Source: Monarcha castaneiventris obscurior (taxonomy: Eukaryota; Chordata; Aves; Passeriformes; Monarchidae). From it: a stretch of 64,000 nt of DNA. Positions 26,773 through 41,094 of the stretch are shown piece after piece. The stretch's first letter is position 1; each line of letters begins with the position of its first letter. The notes under the pieces are model-generated. The model made no database searches, was not told where the DNA came from, and saw only the letters and a list, made by a program, of their open reading frames with translations. The position numbers and the translations under genes were made by a program. The DNA lies in NCBI GenBank assembly GCA_026261815.1, contig JAMPIT010000682.1, positions 940,001 to 1,004,000 on the forward strand, given 5' to 3'.

Positions 26773-26780
26773 CAAAAAAA
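26740..26780. repeat. (CAAAA)n pentanucleotide repeat
   Basis: Seven or so CAAAA-like units between A-rich flanks. Confidence 0.93.
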
Positions 26781-29700
26781 TTTTGATCAAAAGCCATAAC
26801 AGCAATACTGAGACATTCACTGTGACTGAAGAGATGCTCCTGCCAGCTTGTTAGTGTGCTGCTATTTTTGTCTGCCCACAGAATCTGTAACTTACATTTG
26901 GGTGCTGCAGGTGGGGGCCCTGAATTGCTGCTGCCCACAAGCAGAACGTGCAGAATGCTGCCACACTTGCAGCTCCTCTGCCACCCCACTCACTCAAGCG
27001 GGCAAAGGACCACACAAACCTGACTTTTCCTGCTGAGGTTCCTCCCACTGGTGTTTTTACTGAGCTCCCCCAGCACTCACAGCCAGTGCCAAGGCCAGAT
27101 TTTCTGTGTCAGGCTGGTAGAGATAATGCAAGGCACAGAGCTGATTTGTCAGCATTCACATCCCAGCACAGCTTTCCTCTGCTGCCCTGGGAAAAGAGGG
27201 GTGGGACAGCTGCTTTTAGGCCAGAGGTCACCATTTCAGTTGTTTACCACGCTGCATCTTTCTCTTTCCCTGCAGATGGCTTCAATTCCCACCAGCATCT
27301 GGAGGCATCCTTCCCCTGGGATGTGTGTTGGGCTGGAAGGATGAGCAGGTTCTGGCAGGTGCTGTGAACATCCTGGCCACAGGCATCTCCCAGGGAACAC
27401 GGACATTCCCATCTCTTCTCTTCCTCCCAGGCCATGCAGTACCACTGGCACTCCCCTCACCCCCACAACAGAACACATTTTGCAAAATAAAACCACTTTT
27501 CAGGGTTCTGTGTCACCTCTGAGTCAACCGCACTGTGTTTTCAGGGTAACTCCACTGCTTTTCCTGTTTTGGGAATGTTTCTTTTGGCAGGTGCGTGAAG
27601 GTGCATGGGTGTCTCCCTTACCATAAACCATTCAAAATGTAATTCAGACACTATCTGAGGGTAATAAAGCAAGCAATAGGACTCCTAACTTTTCATCTGT
27701 AGAACTATCTGGATGACATACTGGGGAGGTTCAAATGTTCAGAAATCTGAAGGAAAAGTCATATCATAAACATGATTTACTTTGGAGGCTGTAGCTTCCC
27801 TTCTCTTCTGTCCTTACAAAAGTGATTATCTCACTTTTGCATCCACTGCTGTAACTTTGCCTCAGCCCATGCACAAAGCAGAGAGCCTGGAATCCTGGCT
27901 TGGCCAGAGAAAGACGTGAGAGATTTTGTTTTGCACTCAGTGTAAATATAATTCATAATCTGATGGTCAGCGCTGACGTGTGTTTATATCATCCCAACCT
28001 GAGGAGACTGCTAAAATCTGGCTAAGAACAAGGTGAAAACAGCAAATATTGGGCTAGGGAGGGCTGTTGTGTCTGTCTGAAGAAGGAAGGGAGAAAAGGA
28101 TAAGTGGTGGTGTGACAACATCCTCTCTGGAGGGATCTAAACCATCAGTATGATACAGGCAGATTTAAATCATCTTAACCCAGAATTGACATTGGATGCA
28201 GAAGTAGTGTCTGCAAATTATCTCACACTAATGCTGATTTATTTTTCCTTAATTTGTATTTAGTGTGCACTGTGACGATACCAAAAACATCCCTAAGATC
28301 GTTTACATAACTCACCATAAAAGCCAAGATTTCAAATTTACTTCCTCCATGTTTTTCTCTGCTTCCCAATTTTGCCTTAATGCAGCCTAGATGTGAAACC
28401 CAGCATAACATGCCAGCAATTCTGCTGCCAAAAATTGAAAGGATTGTAAAAGATTCTACTTCTCTTCCTTTAGCTAGTTTATGCAGGCAGCTGGGTAAAA
28501 TTCGGGTGGTGTGTGCAAGTAAGAGATTACTAGATGTCTGGTGGCTGGCAGCTCCAGAAAAACACTGATTTAAACTTAAACTTTGCATGGACACAGCAGA
28601 ACAAGAGTGCACAGATAGATCTATCTTTAATCATAGGCTTACTGGTAGTTAAACAAGCAAGGTGCAATTTTATTGCTGTAATGCTAAAGCTTGAAGTAGG
28701 ATGCCTTCCAAAAGGCATTATATGGGGATTGTGATTTGGTGTGATGCAGTTCAGTTATGTCAGCCAAGACACATTTTATGTCCAACTCTCATTAAAATAA
28801 CCCCAGAATAACATCACTGAGCAGATTTTAGCAAGGAATTATAACCACTACCTAACCCATATTAGTTTGGTTGCCTTAAAAGTCATCTCAGAATAACATA
28901 AAGGCCTTTGGAATAATGAGGATGAAGAGAGATGTAAAAGCTTAATGAGCAGGCTGCTGGCTTTCCTGCAGTTTGATATTACCCTGATTTTCAATACTCT
29001 TGCAGAGCTGAGAGCTGCTGCTGAGAAGGGAGACAGGATTTTCTCAGCAGAAAGGTTGGCTGTTGCAGCGATGCAATCGCTGCCCTTTGGAGCAATTTGG
29101 AATGATGAGTGTGTTTTTCCCTTTCAAGAATCCTGCTTCCCTTACAAAAGAGTGCCCCTTCTCACAATGATGTCATCCCCTGAGAGTGTGTCATGAAAGG
29201 AAGAGGTAGCTCTCTTAAATAAACCCATACAGCTAAAATTTCTGTACAATGGGCTGCAGAATCCCAGGCGAGGAAGCTGGTAACGCCCAAGCGATTCTTA
29301 TCCACTGTTTTGGTTAAATTGGGACCTTAAAGAAATGAAAGTCATCCTGCTGGCTAACCCAGAAATGCCAAAGGTGGCAGTGCTTTCTCAGTGAAATGCA
29401 CGGAAATTCCATGATGAATGTTTTACACACCCAGCCATGCAACAGCTCACAGTGACATAGCCAAACTGGGACTCTTCCCCCCACAGTTAGCTGCTGCCAC
29501 TGACCTAATGTCATACACTGCATTTGGAGCAGGAAATAACTGAATATAATACAAGGTAATTTAGGAAAATGGTCATAAAAGCAGTTTTTCAGTGTAAAGA
29601 ATACTACCTGAACAAAGGCTGCAAACATTTCAAGTGTGAGCATAAAGATTTCACGTGACAGAAGATCTGTTATGCAATTCTCTTTTCCAACTAGAATAGT

Positions 29701-31724
29701 AACCAGCATATCTTAATGTTACCACTTAAGTTTCTGTCTCATGGCATTTATAATTCTCCAAAAGTCAAATTAATGTCGTTAATTAAAGCTAAAAGCATGT
29801 GAGCCCCCATAAGGAACACACACAGACAGAGCTATTTACCACTGCAGTTAATTTACATTCACAATAAACTCACATTTTCCATGACTGGGGCAACTGTCTT
29901 AATTCTATTCTAAAATGTAATCGGTTTTCTTTGAAAGGCCCACAACACATTAGTTAAAATTAATCTGAAGGATTCTGTACTAAAGGGAGCAAACTCTTGA
30001 ACTGTGACAAACAAGGGAAAAGTATGGTACATTGAAAAAGACATTTCAAAGGCAGCAAAGCTTCTCTGTGTACATTTTGACATGAGGAATCTCCAGTCTT
30101 ACTTCACTTTGACATTTCTCCATGTCAAAAAATCTTCTACTTACTAATAGAAATACACTAAAAATGTATAACTATTAACTTGAATCATATTATTACTGCT
30201 AATAGGTCAATAAAGCCCATCTACAATCCTATATGGAAAAGCAATTGGTTATACAGCCCTCACTTTGTTCAGGCTGATATTTCAAAAATCAGCAATGATC
30301 TCAAATTATACTATTTTTTCTGCCTTTCTCCTTTGCTTTGAAGCATTAATGGAAACCCACCAAACCAATAAACAGAACCTAAGCTACTGTAGAATGCTTT
30401 TGGACAGGCAGCAGTGAGAAGTTCCACTCCCTTTCCACTCCCTCCTCCAATTTCCTCCAGGTTGTCCATATCTTGGTAATTCCACTGCAGCCACCAAGGA
30501 ACTGAGGACCTTTTCTCCTGGAAAAATCTTCAGCTAGCCATTGACCTTCCCTCTTCTTGCTTTGAGAGAGGCTTTTCACAGTCCAACAAAGTCAATGTGT
30601 GACAAAAAGGAGTAAATCCTCACACCACCTTCCACCCCCAAAGGCTGCCACCACTCCCTTTGCATCAGACACAGCTGTTGTGCAACTGCAGCATAAATCA
30701 GGAGTGGAAAATCCACCTGAGGAATTAAAAATGAAGCAAAACAAAGACATTATCATCAGAGCAGTTAGCATCTCAAGAGATGGGCACAGAGGGACGCAAA
30801 CTGAAGACAGAGGAGCAGGGCTGCCTCTTCCAGCAGCAGCTGATTATTAAACTGGTTTAGGCTGCGGATTGAAAGTGCATCCTAAGCCTTGGTGCAGAGC
30901 TGGGGAGGAAAATGAGCCTTTCTTAGAAGCAAAGAGGTTAGAACAGAGGGGAGGACCCATGGGTGTGACAGAGCTGTGGGTCCCAGACCTGCAGCAGGAT
31001 GGGAGCAGGCCCAGGGTAGAAGGGAGCAGACGGATGCAGTGATTTCAGCAGTCGCAGTCAGGCTGTGAGCGTGGAGAGAGGGGAAAAGCAGCTCTGGGTG
31101 GGGATAGGGAGAAGCTGTAGGAAAGAAGGTTGAAGGCAGAGAAGGTTGGGGGGACAGAGAATTGCAAAAACGTGATTTCATTTAAGTGGACATGAGAGCA
31201 AGAGAAGAAAGGAAGAGGCAGAAATCTTCTGCATATCAAAACACCTGGGAAGAAGCCACAGGAAAACACCAGGTCAGAGGATGTGTGCACACTTGAAGAT
31301 GCATATTAAGGTATTCAGAGTGTTATCATGCCATAAACCAAACAAATATCTGGTAAAGGAGCAGAATTATTATGGCAAACTGCAAGAGTCTCAGCCATCC
31401 ATACCCACACTTCTCTACACTATTTGTACACCCCCTGACACCACCAGCAGTCACCTTTCTCATCTTCTCACTGTGACACCATGAGATAAATCAAGGGGAA
31501 AACTCCAGAGCCAGAGTTTTGGGAGGTTGTTTATCCATCACCTACTTGCAGGTTGGAAAGTGGGATTGTGGTGTTTTATAATTTAATGTGATAAAGCTAA
31601 AGCTATAAACGGTTACTTTAACCACTTAAAAAAAAATGAAAGGAATATCTAAAGCTCTTCCTCATTTTCTCTACCCTTCTTAAATTATTTTAATAAGAAA
31701 TGGCAACCATTTCATTTTGAAATA

Positions 31725-31880
31725 AGACATAAACTGGAACAAGCTCCCAGCAGACGTGGTGGAGTCTCCATCTCTGGAGGTTTTCAATATGAGATTGGAC
31801 AAGGTGCTGGATAATCTCCTTGATGCTGCTTTCCCTCAAAAGGATCTCCCAATCTGAGCTATCCTGTGATTCTATCACTC
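31725..31880 (+). mobile_element. CR1 LINE 3' terminal fragment
   Basis: A short CR1 remnant that reads WNKLPADVVESPSLEVFNMR, then LDKVLDNLLD, and finishes with TCCTGTGATTCTATCACTC, a decayed version of the CR1 terminal repeat. It is more diverged than the other copies in this window and is probably an older insertion. Confidence 0.85.
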
Positions 31881-34588
31881 ATTTGATACATCTGATCTGT
31901 AAAAATTTAAAAAGAGGAAAAAAAGAGAGGAACAATAAGCCTTGTTCTGGGAGATCTTGTTAAACATTATAAAGATGAAAAAAATGTTTTCAATACTCTT
32001 AAATTGTTCTGATTAATCTCAACCACTGTTTTTTAAACCTGCTTCCAGAATTTTGATGTTCAGCCTTGTTGAAGGCAAATCCAGGAGAGGTAGTGGGGTG
32101 ATTTCTAGCTGCAGGCTGCAGCAGTGAACACTGGAAATGCTACCAAATGAGAGTGTCATTGCTCTCATGAGCACAAGCATTTATCAGTAAATCTTTCTGA
32201 TGGCGTGAGATGTTTGCAGCCCTTAAGGCCTTCCAAATTATGAAACCACATATCACACAAATTGCATGTAAGACTAAGATATAAAATAATATTTAAACAA
32301 TTGTGAAATTGAAGAGAGAAGATGGCTTATCAGAACTGGAGACTCCTCATTTTGTTTCTCAAGCTTTTCAGTAGTATGACAGATCTTTCCCCTCTTGCCT
32401 ACCTAGGTAACTTTGCTCTGGTTTGGTGGGAGCTAATATTGGTTAATTAATTCACTCCTTTATTGCCAGCCAACTGTGAGACAAAAGAGACACTGTTCAA
32501 AATCCTCATTTGACTTCAAACAGAGACCTCAGGTTTTTTATTTAGAATAAGATGTCCACTGGGATATATACTGTGGAGCAATACACAGCAAGCCAATACT
32601 GCTGTTAGTGCTGGTCAGAGAGTTTACTTAACAAATCCAGCTTAGCTTTTTCCTACTGGCTGACATTATTTGAAATACCTCCTTTGGAAGGGGTAAGCAA
32701 TAAAAATTCACAGCCTAACAGTGCCTGGTGATGTGTCACAGCCTCTTCTTCTGGGCTCCCAGCAGGTGAAAGGGCCAGTTCTTCCCCTCTCCTCAGTCTA
32801 CCTGCTCTGCTATCAGCCCTCCAAGGGTTTGGCAATTACTCATTCAAAAAAACACACCTATTAACCTTGCTCCCCGATTTCTCTCCATGCCCAGACATTC
32901 TGAAAATCTGGATGCACAGCCCTCCCTGTCTGACCCTGCTGTCCCACCTCTCCTGCCACCTCAGAAGCCCTGCCTGGCACAGGTCCTGTCAGAAGCTGTC
33001 ACCTTCTGCAGGCTTTTACCACTTGCAATTGCACCTGCTGACAACAGAGACCCCTCAGCATCCTCTTATCTGTGCATCTAGCAGGGGACCTGGGCCAAAG
33101 AGCTGCACTTGAGTCACTTCGAGTTAATAGAGATCAGCCAACCTATAAACAATTGACCAGTCCCGTGCACTGCATCCACACCCGTGAGGCACTGAGGATG
33201 CCTGGAATGCAAAGCTGCTGGTTTTTAGCAAGGCAATGCCCTTACACCACAAGACACAGTCCTGCTTTGTCACTTCTGCAATATTATTAGGAAGAGCTGC
33301 AAAACCAGCTACTTCTGTTCATCCTGCTATGCCACTTGCCTAAGCGTTGTTCGTTTCAGAGAGTTCTAAATGCTCACATGAATATTTTGCCTTAAATTTA
33401 GTGTCTTCAGGGTCCACCTGGTTCTCCATCACCATTGAGGGGGCATCTTTTCACACTCTCTTTGATTTTTTCCAGTTCCAGTTCAGAAGAACCTGCTGTG
33501 CCAGTAGACTTGAACGATTTCATTTTTCTGCACAACATCTTACCTAAATGTTAAGCATAGTGGGCTTCTTAACCGAGAAGGAAAATACACTCTCTTTTGA
33601 AAGATATTTATAATAAGCTCTTAATTGTGTAAAAAATTCTCTGAGTTTAGTTTCGTTTCAGAAAAATGTGGTCCCCTGCAGAGGATTGTGATCCTGCAGA
33701 TACTGCATCTTCCAATGAAAGACATTTCTCAAAATTCTTTAAAAAGTTGCACATTAAATGGCTAAAAATACCAAAATGACGTCTTCTTTAAAACATAAAA
33801 ATAGGGATGAAAATCTCATTGTCCCATTCACAGCCTATTCCTGTCATTGCAAACAAAACTTGAAATCGATGGTTTTTTCAGTGCTTTACTTGAAGCCAAC
33901 ACGAGTTTTTCCCAGGGCAAATCCAATTACAGCAGAATTACTCTGGTAGATGCTTGTCTGACATCCAACAAAGAATGTTTCTCCTTCTCCTCCTCCTTCA
34001 TTTTGTGAGCTGGTTGTGTGCATTTAGGTCCCACTTGCCCTTAAATCCTCCCTTTTGATGGCCAGAATCTTCATTTTTCTCCAAGTGGAAGCTGAAGTTC
34101 CCACGTGGTCACAAGCCAGTAGGAGCTGGGTTTTAAGTAAAACATCAAACAGCTGTAATTGAATTTCTGGAGCTGGCAGCACCACCTTAACTTACTGAGA
34201 GAGAAAAGCAAGCGAGTTTTTGAGTAGCTGGAGGCTCTCAAGTGGAGCTCTGACTCACACAGAAGGAAAACACACAGCATTGTTTTGAGAGCTTCTCTGT
34301 GCACATTATTCTAATTTGGCAGTCCTGGGGCTCAACTGGTTTTCAGAAGAGCAGTGTCATAAATCACTGTCATTTCTGTCCTCAGCCACCAATAAAAACA
34401 GGCACCATATTGTGGGACTGCCTTACACCCCTTCTTCTGACACAGGTTTGTTTGGAAATGCTTTGAACTCCACATCAAATGCCCCTCATAGTACAAATAA
34501 ACTTCACAGAAATGTTTAAACAAGAACTGTGTACAAAACCTAATCACTAAATCTGTGACTGACTGACTGACTGACTGACTGACTGACT

Positions 34589-34620
<32 letters not shown>

Positions 34621-35049
34621 GACTGACTTTAAGGTGCAGTTGTAATGCTGTGATGAAAAAGGCTGGTTTTTTCCCCACTAAAATACCAACCAGAAATGTG
34701 TGGATAGGTTCCCTGTTCTCCCAATGTCCTTAAGAACAAAAGTAACAATTAGAAAAGAAAATAACTATGACTTTGAAAATGTGTCATCCTTAAAGAAAAT
34801 GCCATAGGATCTTGAGAATTAGGGCAAAAGAACCCCTGTAAGGATTGGGCAGTCTAGAACAAAGAGGTTGATTGGATGCAGATCCTGCAGGACATATGTC
34901 AACCTTCATCAGGTACCTGATGAAACTGATTTTCCACCTCAGCATATTGAATAAGCTACAGTATTATCAGAGGCTCACGTGTGACCACAAATACAGTTGG
35001 AAACAGCAGCAAACAAGATACAGGCTTGAAGATGTGACGGAGAGGATGA
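31881..35049. other. Intergenic, apart from GACT repeat nothing recognised
   Basis: No coding-like frames. A moderately GC-rich patch at 32700-33250 contains overlapping frames of 60-80 codons in several phases, which is the signature of chance. Confidence 0.55.
34555..34628. repeat. (GACT)n tetranucleotide microsatellite
   Basis: About 18 GACT units with one interruption (GACGGACT) near the middle. Confidence 0.97.
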
Positions 35050-35581
35050 TGGAACTCAACTGCATCCAGGTCTGGGCTCATCAGAGCAAGGAAGAAGTGG
35101 AGCTGCTGGAGCAGGTCCAGAGGAGGACACAAAGATGCTCTGAGGGCTGGAGCCGGGCTGGAGCCAGGCTGGGAGAGCTGGGGGTGTTCACCTGGAGAAG
35201 AGAAGGCTCCAGGGAGACCTCAGAACCCCTTCCAGGGCCTAAAGGGGCTCCAGGAGAGCTGGAAAGGGACTTTTTATAAGAGGATGGAGTAATAGCGCAA
35301 GAGGGAATGGCTTCCCACTGCCAGAGGACAGGGTTAGATGGGATATTGGGCAGGAATTGTTCCCTGTGAGGGTGGGCAGGCCCTGGCACAGGGTGCCCAG
35401 AGCAGCTGTGGCTGCCCCTGGATCCCTGGCAGTGCCCAAGGCCAGGTTGGACATTGGGGCTTGGAGCAGCCTGGGACAGTGGGAGGTGTCCCTGCCATGG
35501 CAGGGGTGGCACTGGATGGGCTTTAACATCCCTCCCAACCCAAACCATTCCACGATCCTTTAACTCTATGTTCTATGATTT
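35050..35581 (+). mobile_element. CR1 LINE, 3' end with terminal repeat
   Basis: The plus strand carries the CR1 3' region: GAGCAGGTCCAGAGGAGG, GGCACAGGGTGCCCAGAGC, then CCTCCCAACCCAAACCATTC, and the terminal repeat CTATGTTCTATGATT. The copy starts around 35050 within sequence that looks unique. Its 3' end is the best preserved of the CR1 copies here. Confidence 0.92.
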
Positions 35582-37301
35582 TGACAAAACAGAGATTAGG
35601 ACTCAAGAAAAGAGGAACTGAACAGGCAAAGGTTTAAGAGAGACCACAACACAAAATGGCCTTTTGACACAAAAAGACTTTAATGCACCGGGTACTACAG
35701 AAGAATATGCCACGCATAAGTCTGTTGTGGAGGACTGACAAAGGAGATTACCTCCAAGGGAAGGAATTTTCTCCCTGGAGGAAAAAGAGCAGAAGTAGCA
35801 CAACAGAATGAGATATGGCTGGTGGCAAGCCTTATCTTCTCGATGGACAGACTCTACCTGAGTCCTTCAGTCTCTTAAACTTACCTGAAAGATCTGGAAG
35901 AAGAACCCAGAAAAAAATCTAAAGTGATCTTCTGTTTTCAGCTTATGCCCTTACTAAAGACAAGTGCAAGTACAGTGGCCTTTTACTGTGATAGTATTTG
36001 GTAAAGAATGTAAAGAATAAATCTGGACCTTAGCCCTAGGAATAACTTGAGCATGCTGCTACTTTTTTTCTCCACTCCATATACAGAAGAGGAACAGTGA
36101 AGACACAAAAGTCTGGAATACACTTTACAAAATCAAATAGGAGAGGTAGAGCACAAAGATATTTGTGAAGAGAAAACAACTTTTCACATAAGAAGTGAGC
36201 AAACTTGAGGACACAAGTAACTGAAACTTGATTTATTTTTAGAATAAAGACCCCTGCCCTGCACACAAGGTCAAATGGAAAACTTCTGTTTCAAGCTGAG
36301 AATTGTCTAAAAAGTGAAAGGAGAGACCTGAAAGTATGCATCTGACCATGAGATGAGTACAAGTACTGCAGATAATGACTGGGAACACTTAAATTAGATT
36401 AATTAGATGTCCCTTCACATGGCTATCCATCTCTAGAGACCACAGAGGAAACTCTAAGTCTCTTAAGCCCTGGCTGGTCATGGGTGGGCCCAGCAACAAA
36501 AGATAGTTCAGATATTTATGTGAATAATAAAATTAACTAATTAACTTCTTACTCATTTCTGTAGGGAAAAAGATGTTAAGCAAGCAACCAGAAAAAGCTG
36601 TGCACTACTAAGTCTTGTCAGATGCTACATTGATTTTTCATTATTTGCTACCTCCTCAGAATGACCATGCAACCCTGGGAAAACACAAGCATGACTGAAT
36701 GTAAACATGGCTCTACATGGCTCTAATTTAATAAAGAAGTGCAAGCACAACTTAAGCATTCAAGGAGAACCATCCTCTCTAGTTCCCACAGTCTATCCCT
36801 AGGTGCCTCTGGTTAATAAACTAGGTAGTTGGATTTTCCCAGCTTTTACTTACAAAAAGGGTTGAAATTCATATTGTTTTATAGTAATATGTTAACAGTA
36901 AGACAACATAAAATTTAGGATGCAGGATAGTACATTTTTCTAATTTTATAACTCCTTACAGCAGTTGGTGAAGGAGAGATCAAAAATTTTGCACTGTGAA
37001 CATGCTGGATTGACGGGCAAGGGTGCTCCCTCTGGGGAAATTCGTTCCCAAATTGGTGCTCACTGGCATTTTTCCTGTAAGGATGGTGGTAGGAACAGTG
37101 TTTCCTCACTCTGAGGCCGGGCAGCCTCTCAGCATTCACTGGAGTGGACATGAGGCACATGTTTCCTTGCCGGCTGTGCTAGGCCCCAGGTGTTTCCTCT
37201 TGTTTCAATGGCTGCATTGTGGCTGTTTGTGAACCATAACTTGTATTTCCACAGCAGTGACAGGATGGGAGTAAATGGCACAGAGAGTGTCTGAAATGCT
37301 C

Positions 37302-37334
<33 letters not shown>

Positions 37335-40300
37335 CCCCTGTGTTGTTTCCCAAGGGTTCCGGCCTACTCTGGAGGAAGTGGTGGTTTTGTATCCAGGCCT
37401 GCACTCCTGAACAGGAATAGGCATGGGGTTAATAGGAACAGAAAGAAACCTGACATTTGCTTTTTCGTTAGCAGAGAAGTAACTAGCCAAGGCTGATGGC
37501 TGAGCTCTGAAAGAACATCACCACCTACATACAATCAAGTGAAATATTTAGGCCAAATGCACACATTTATTATATAAATGTCTCTGCAAAGAGCCACAAC
37601 GCTGAGATACTTAACAGGCTTGCCTTTTCTCATGCATATTTCTGTAAAAAAAAAATTGAAAATTGGTATTTTCTTTCCTGACTAGCTGAAAATCCAAGAA
37701 AAGGAGTTCTCTGCTGTATAAGACGAAGAGTTCTGCAAATTAATTAATTTACAAGAGAAGAAGCACTATCAATACAGCAAGGCTGACACTGACATCGTTT
37801 GGAGTCACAGCTGGAAGAGACAGAAGTGATACTGATATTGATAAACTTCCACCAGGCTAGTGGAAGTTATGGGCATGAATTTTATCTGCCACAGATTTTC
37901 TTGAAGGCCTTTCATCAAAAAAGCATTATTTCCAGCAGTTTCTCCAGAAGCCTGAATCAATTGGCTAAATACTGCTGGAATTAATTATGCTTCCCCAATT
38001 TTTATATGCATTTAAACTATCTAAGGCTCTCCAAGGAGTGGCTTAAATGTGAAACACAGAGGACTGTTAAAAATAGCTGGTTTTAATTAATTTCTTCAGT
38101 TTAAAAATACCTGTCTTCCACTGTTGATCCAGTGAGTTTTCCTTTCTTTGGAACTGCATGATAAAATATCCACCCAATATTAAAAATATGCAAGAAAAAA
38201 AAAAAAGAAGCAAAGACATTTCTGAGGCCTTGAAAAGAAATGAAAGTTTCAGTTAAAGAAATATCTTCAGAAACAGGAGGAAGGATAAGAGATTGAAAGA
38301 CTTCCTGCAGATGGGAAGATGCATCATCTCAGGGTAAGGATTATTTTGATTTCTTAATCCCTTTTTTTTAGTTTGTTTATCTATAAAGCAAAACTGACTA
38401 AGAAGCCAATTTTACTTATGATGTCTCCATAGCCAGATTAAAATTATCTGCCCAAACACTTTCTGTATTTTCATGTCTCTTTTGTCCAAAACTTACTTTT
38501 TGAACATTTCCTATTAATTTAAGAGAAACATTCAATAGGATTTTACTATATTCCCATCAAACTGCAAGAGTACTTTTTACAAAGAGTTGACCAAGCCGGA
38601 GAAAACAGACACCTGATTTATCCCTGAGGTGTTGTCTCAAGGACAACTCTTCCAGTGGGAAACAATTTTTGGAACACACCAAAATCTTTTACGCAGAAAT
38701 TACTGCGCTACTAACATTGAGCTAAATGAACTTTTTCATTACCATTACTGAGCTGTTCTGTTCAGATTCATGACTGACCAGGAGAGCTCAGGTTTTTAAA
38801 CCATGCCTAGCATTTACGTGTCACATGGTAGGCAGATTATCTCCCAGCTGCTGGCTAATGAAAGTCATGTTTTCCTCGCAGGGCTGGACTCTGTAGTCCC
38901 CTGACATCCAGTGCCATCATGTGGAGATATGAATTGTTACTCTCTGGATGCCTGAGAAGAGGTCTAGGGACAAAGCACTCCATTCACTTAAAATCTTGTA
39001 TTTGCAATAATTAAAGCGATTCTTTTTGGGGAAAAAAATCACATTAATTAGGTTCTTGGCAGTTAAAATTTCCTTGGCTATTAAGAACCTCGTTAAAAAG
39101 CCTCAGATCTGTACTGCTAGCTGCTGCGACTTCTTCCTGTGTTAAAATAAAAGAACCTTTTCTAAAAAACAGATAGAATCTCTTCTGCTCTAATCGTCTA
39201 AAATGGTGTGAAAGCATCACCCACTGGAGTTTATTTTTAATAAAATTTTCAGTGTCTTCCCTCAAGGACAAAGCTACAGATTTGTTCCTCAAGAAGGAAA
39301 AAAAAAAATCAGTTTTATCTTTCATTCATAAACAAATATACACACACAAACATTCATATGCACACATGCACAAACACACATAAAAGTATTTAACCTTGAG
39401 ACAGAATTTGGGGGAGATGATGGTCTTCTTGTGTTCACCAGCACTTTGACCTCCTTGAGACAGGAGCTCCACCCTGGCAGGTTCCAGACTGAATGGTGGC
39501 CTGGCAGCAAATCCATGTGAAGAAGCAGAAACAAAAGAATAAAATAGTTTGTGCTCACTTCCAAATTGTCACAAATTCTACATCTGGACAGCAAATACAG
39601 GTGACAGTGAGTGCCCTGTTAGCAAATGTCAGGTGCTGCAATGCACTGACTCCTTTTGCCCCATGTGTTTCCTGCCAGAGAACAAACACACTTGGCTTTG
39701 GCACAGCAAGTTTTCTAGGGAGGTCAAAATGACCTTCAAACAAGCAGGGTATCAGTGTTTCTTTAAAGCAGGTCCACGATGCTTATCAGAAACCATTACT
39801 GAGCATAGCAACAGCACATTGGCTTTATTCAAAGTGATACCCTGTGGTCTGTCTCACTGCTACTGCCTAAACATCCAGTTTGGAGACACAAACAAAAGAA
39901 AGCAAGTGGTCATGTTTCACCAGGCGTTAAGAGCCCAGGAAATAACCACAATTTGCCATGTGACTTTGGCAGGAGCTCTTTTAAATTAAACAGGCAATGA
40001 GTTAGGATCAGGTCTGCATGTTGGGAGAAATGAAATCTGAAATGAAATTCTGAAACGCTCCCTCAAGTGCATACAACCACTATGCAAAATGTGCCCAGAA
40101 ACAAGCAGAGAAGCAGTAATTCTACATTTGTTTTACTCTGTCTCAGCTATGGAAGCACTGACAGCATCTCTCATGTCTGAAGTAAACAGGTTATCACCCC
40201 ATACAGCAAAGTCCTAATGAAACCATTGGGACACTTTTAAGGACTTGCTGATGGCAAAACAGTGGGGATTTTTGTGCTAATCTGGATTAGCAGAAGAAAA

Positions 40301-41094
40301 GCACAGCAAAGCCAGCTCTCCTTCACTTTTGTAGAAGCTTTTCTTCTTCTTGAAGCCCAGGGCACCACAAGTGGTTGTGTGTTACAGCTTAGAACATTAT
40401 TTGCAAAAAAGTCTCTTCTACACAGCTCTTACAGTTCAGGAGGAAAAAAAGAAGGTGAAACGTGCAAATGAGGAGGCTGATTTGATTCTTGATACATACA
40501 TTTTTTTATATACCATAGAAAATATATAACAAAAATTAATATTTATAAATATTATCATATACATATATGTGTGTGATGAAGGTAATAGAAACAGCCAGGC
40601 TGCTTGATGAGAATACAATTTCTGCCCTGTTTTGCCCAAGTTTTTGTAGCCACTTCTTTTGGTGGGCCAGTTTAAATAGGGCCAGTTTAAACCACACCAG
40701 TAATTACCATGTCCTCAGGATTGTGTCCATGGTGAATAAACCAGGAGGATTCTTTGTTAATGAAGCATCAGCAAACTAGTCTTAGGCAGCACTTAAATCA
40801 ATAAACATCCAGGAAGTGGGGAAGAGGCCTGCAGTGTATTTAACCCATAGCACACTCTGTGCTCTGCCTCAAGATGCAGAGGGGCCAAGGCCTAAACCAC
40901 AGATTAATCTGGCTACTTCTGTAACAGACAACAAAAATATTTTTACAAATATCTCAGCATCCAAAGGAGGGCTAAGGAGAATCTTGATTAGATTCAGGGG
41001 GAAATACAGTGACACAGGAGCAGAAAAAAGCTGAGGTGGGGTCCCCACCCTCATGAAATGGAAATAAGGATGAAACTCCCATAATCCAAGGAGA
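35582..41094. other. Intergenic, apart from poly-T nothing recognised
   Basis: AT-rich sequence. The frame at 39549-39989 (146 codons) has no recognisable domain. CA-rich low-complexity DNA lies at about 39330-39385, and AT-rich DNA at 40500-40570. Confidence 0.55.
37306..37334. repeat. Poly-T tract, 29 bp
   Basis: An uninterrupted run of 29 T. On the minus strand it would be a poly-A tail after the segment 37335-37500, but I see no recognisable parent gene and no AATAAA just ahead of it. Confidence 0.95.

Larger units (their letters stand above)
15291..31724. other. Intergenic, apart from listed repeats nothing recognised
   Basis: A 16-kb stretch with the TCTA array, the 19720 hairpin and simple repeats. 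Somewhat GC-richer patches at about 18300-18800, 24840-25200 and 26840-27500 have overlapping frames on both strands, none with a known motif. CpG density is not high enough anywhere to suggest a promoter island. Confidence 0.5.

Noticed and set aside
35081..35548. 155-codon minus-strand frame
   Set aside because: Antisense of the CR1 3' region, open because of GC bias.
37306..37500. Poly-T as the tail of a minus-strand retrocopy
   Set aside because: No AATAAA before the tail and no recognisable coding remnant in the adjoining sequence.
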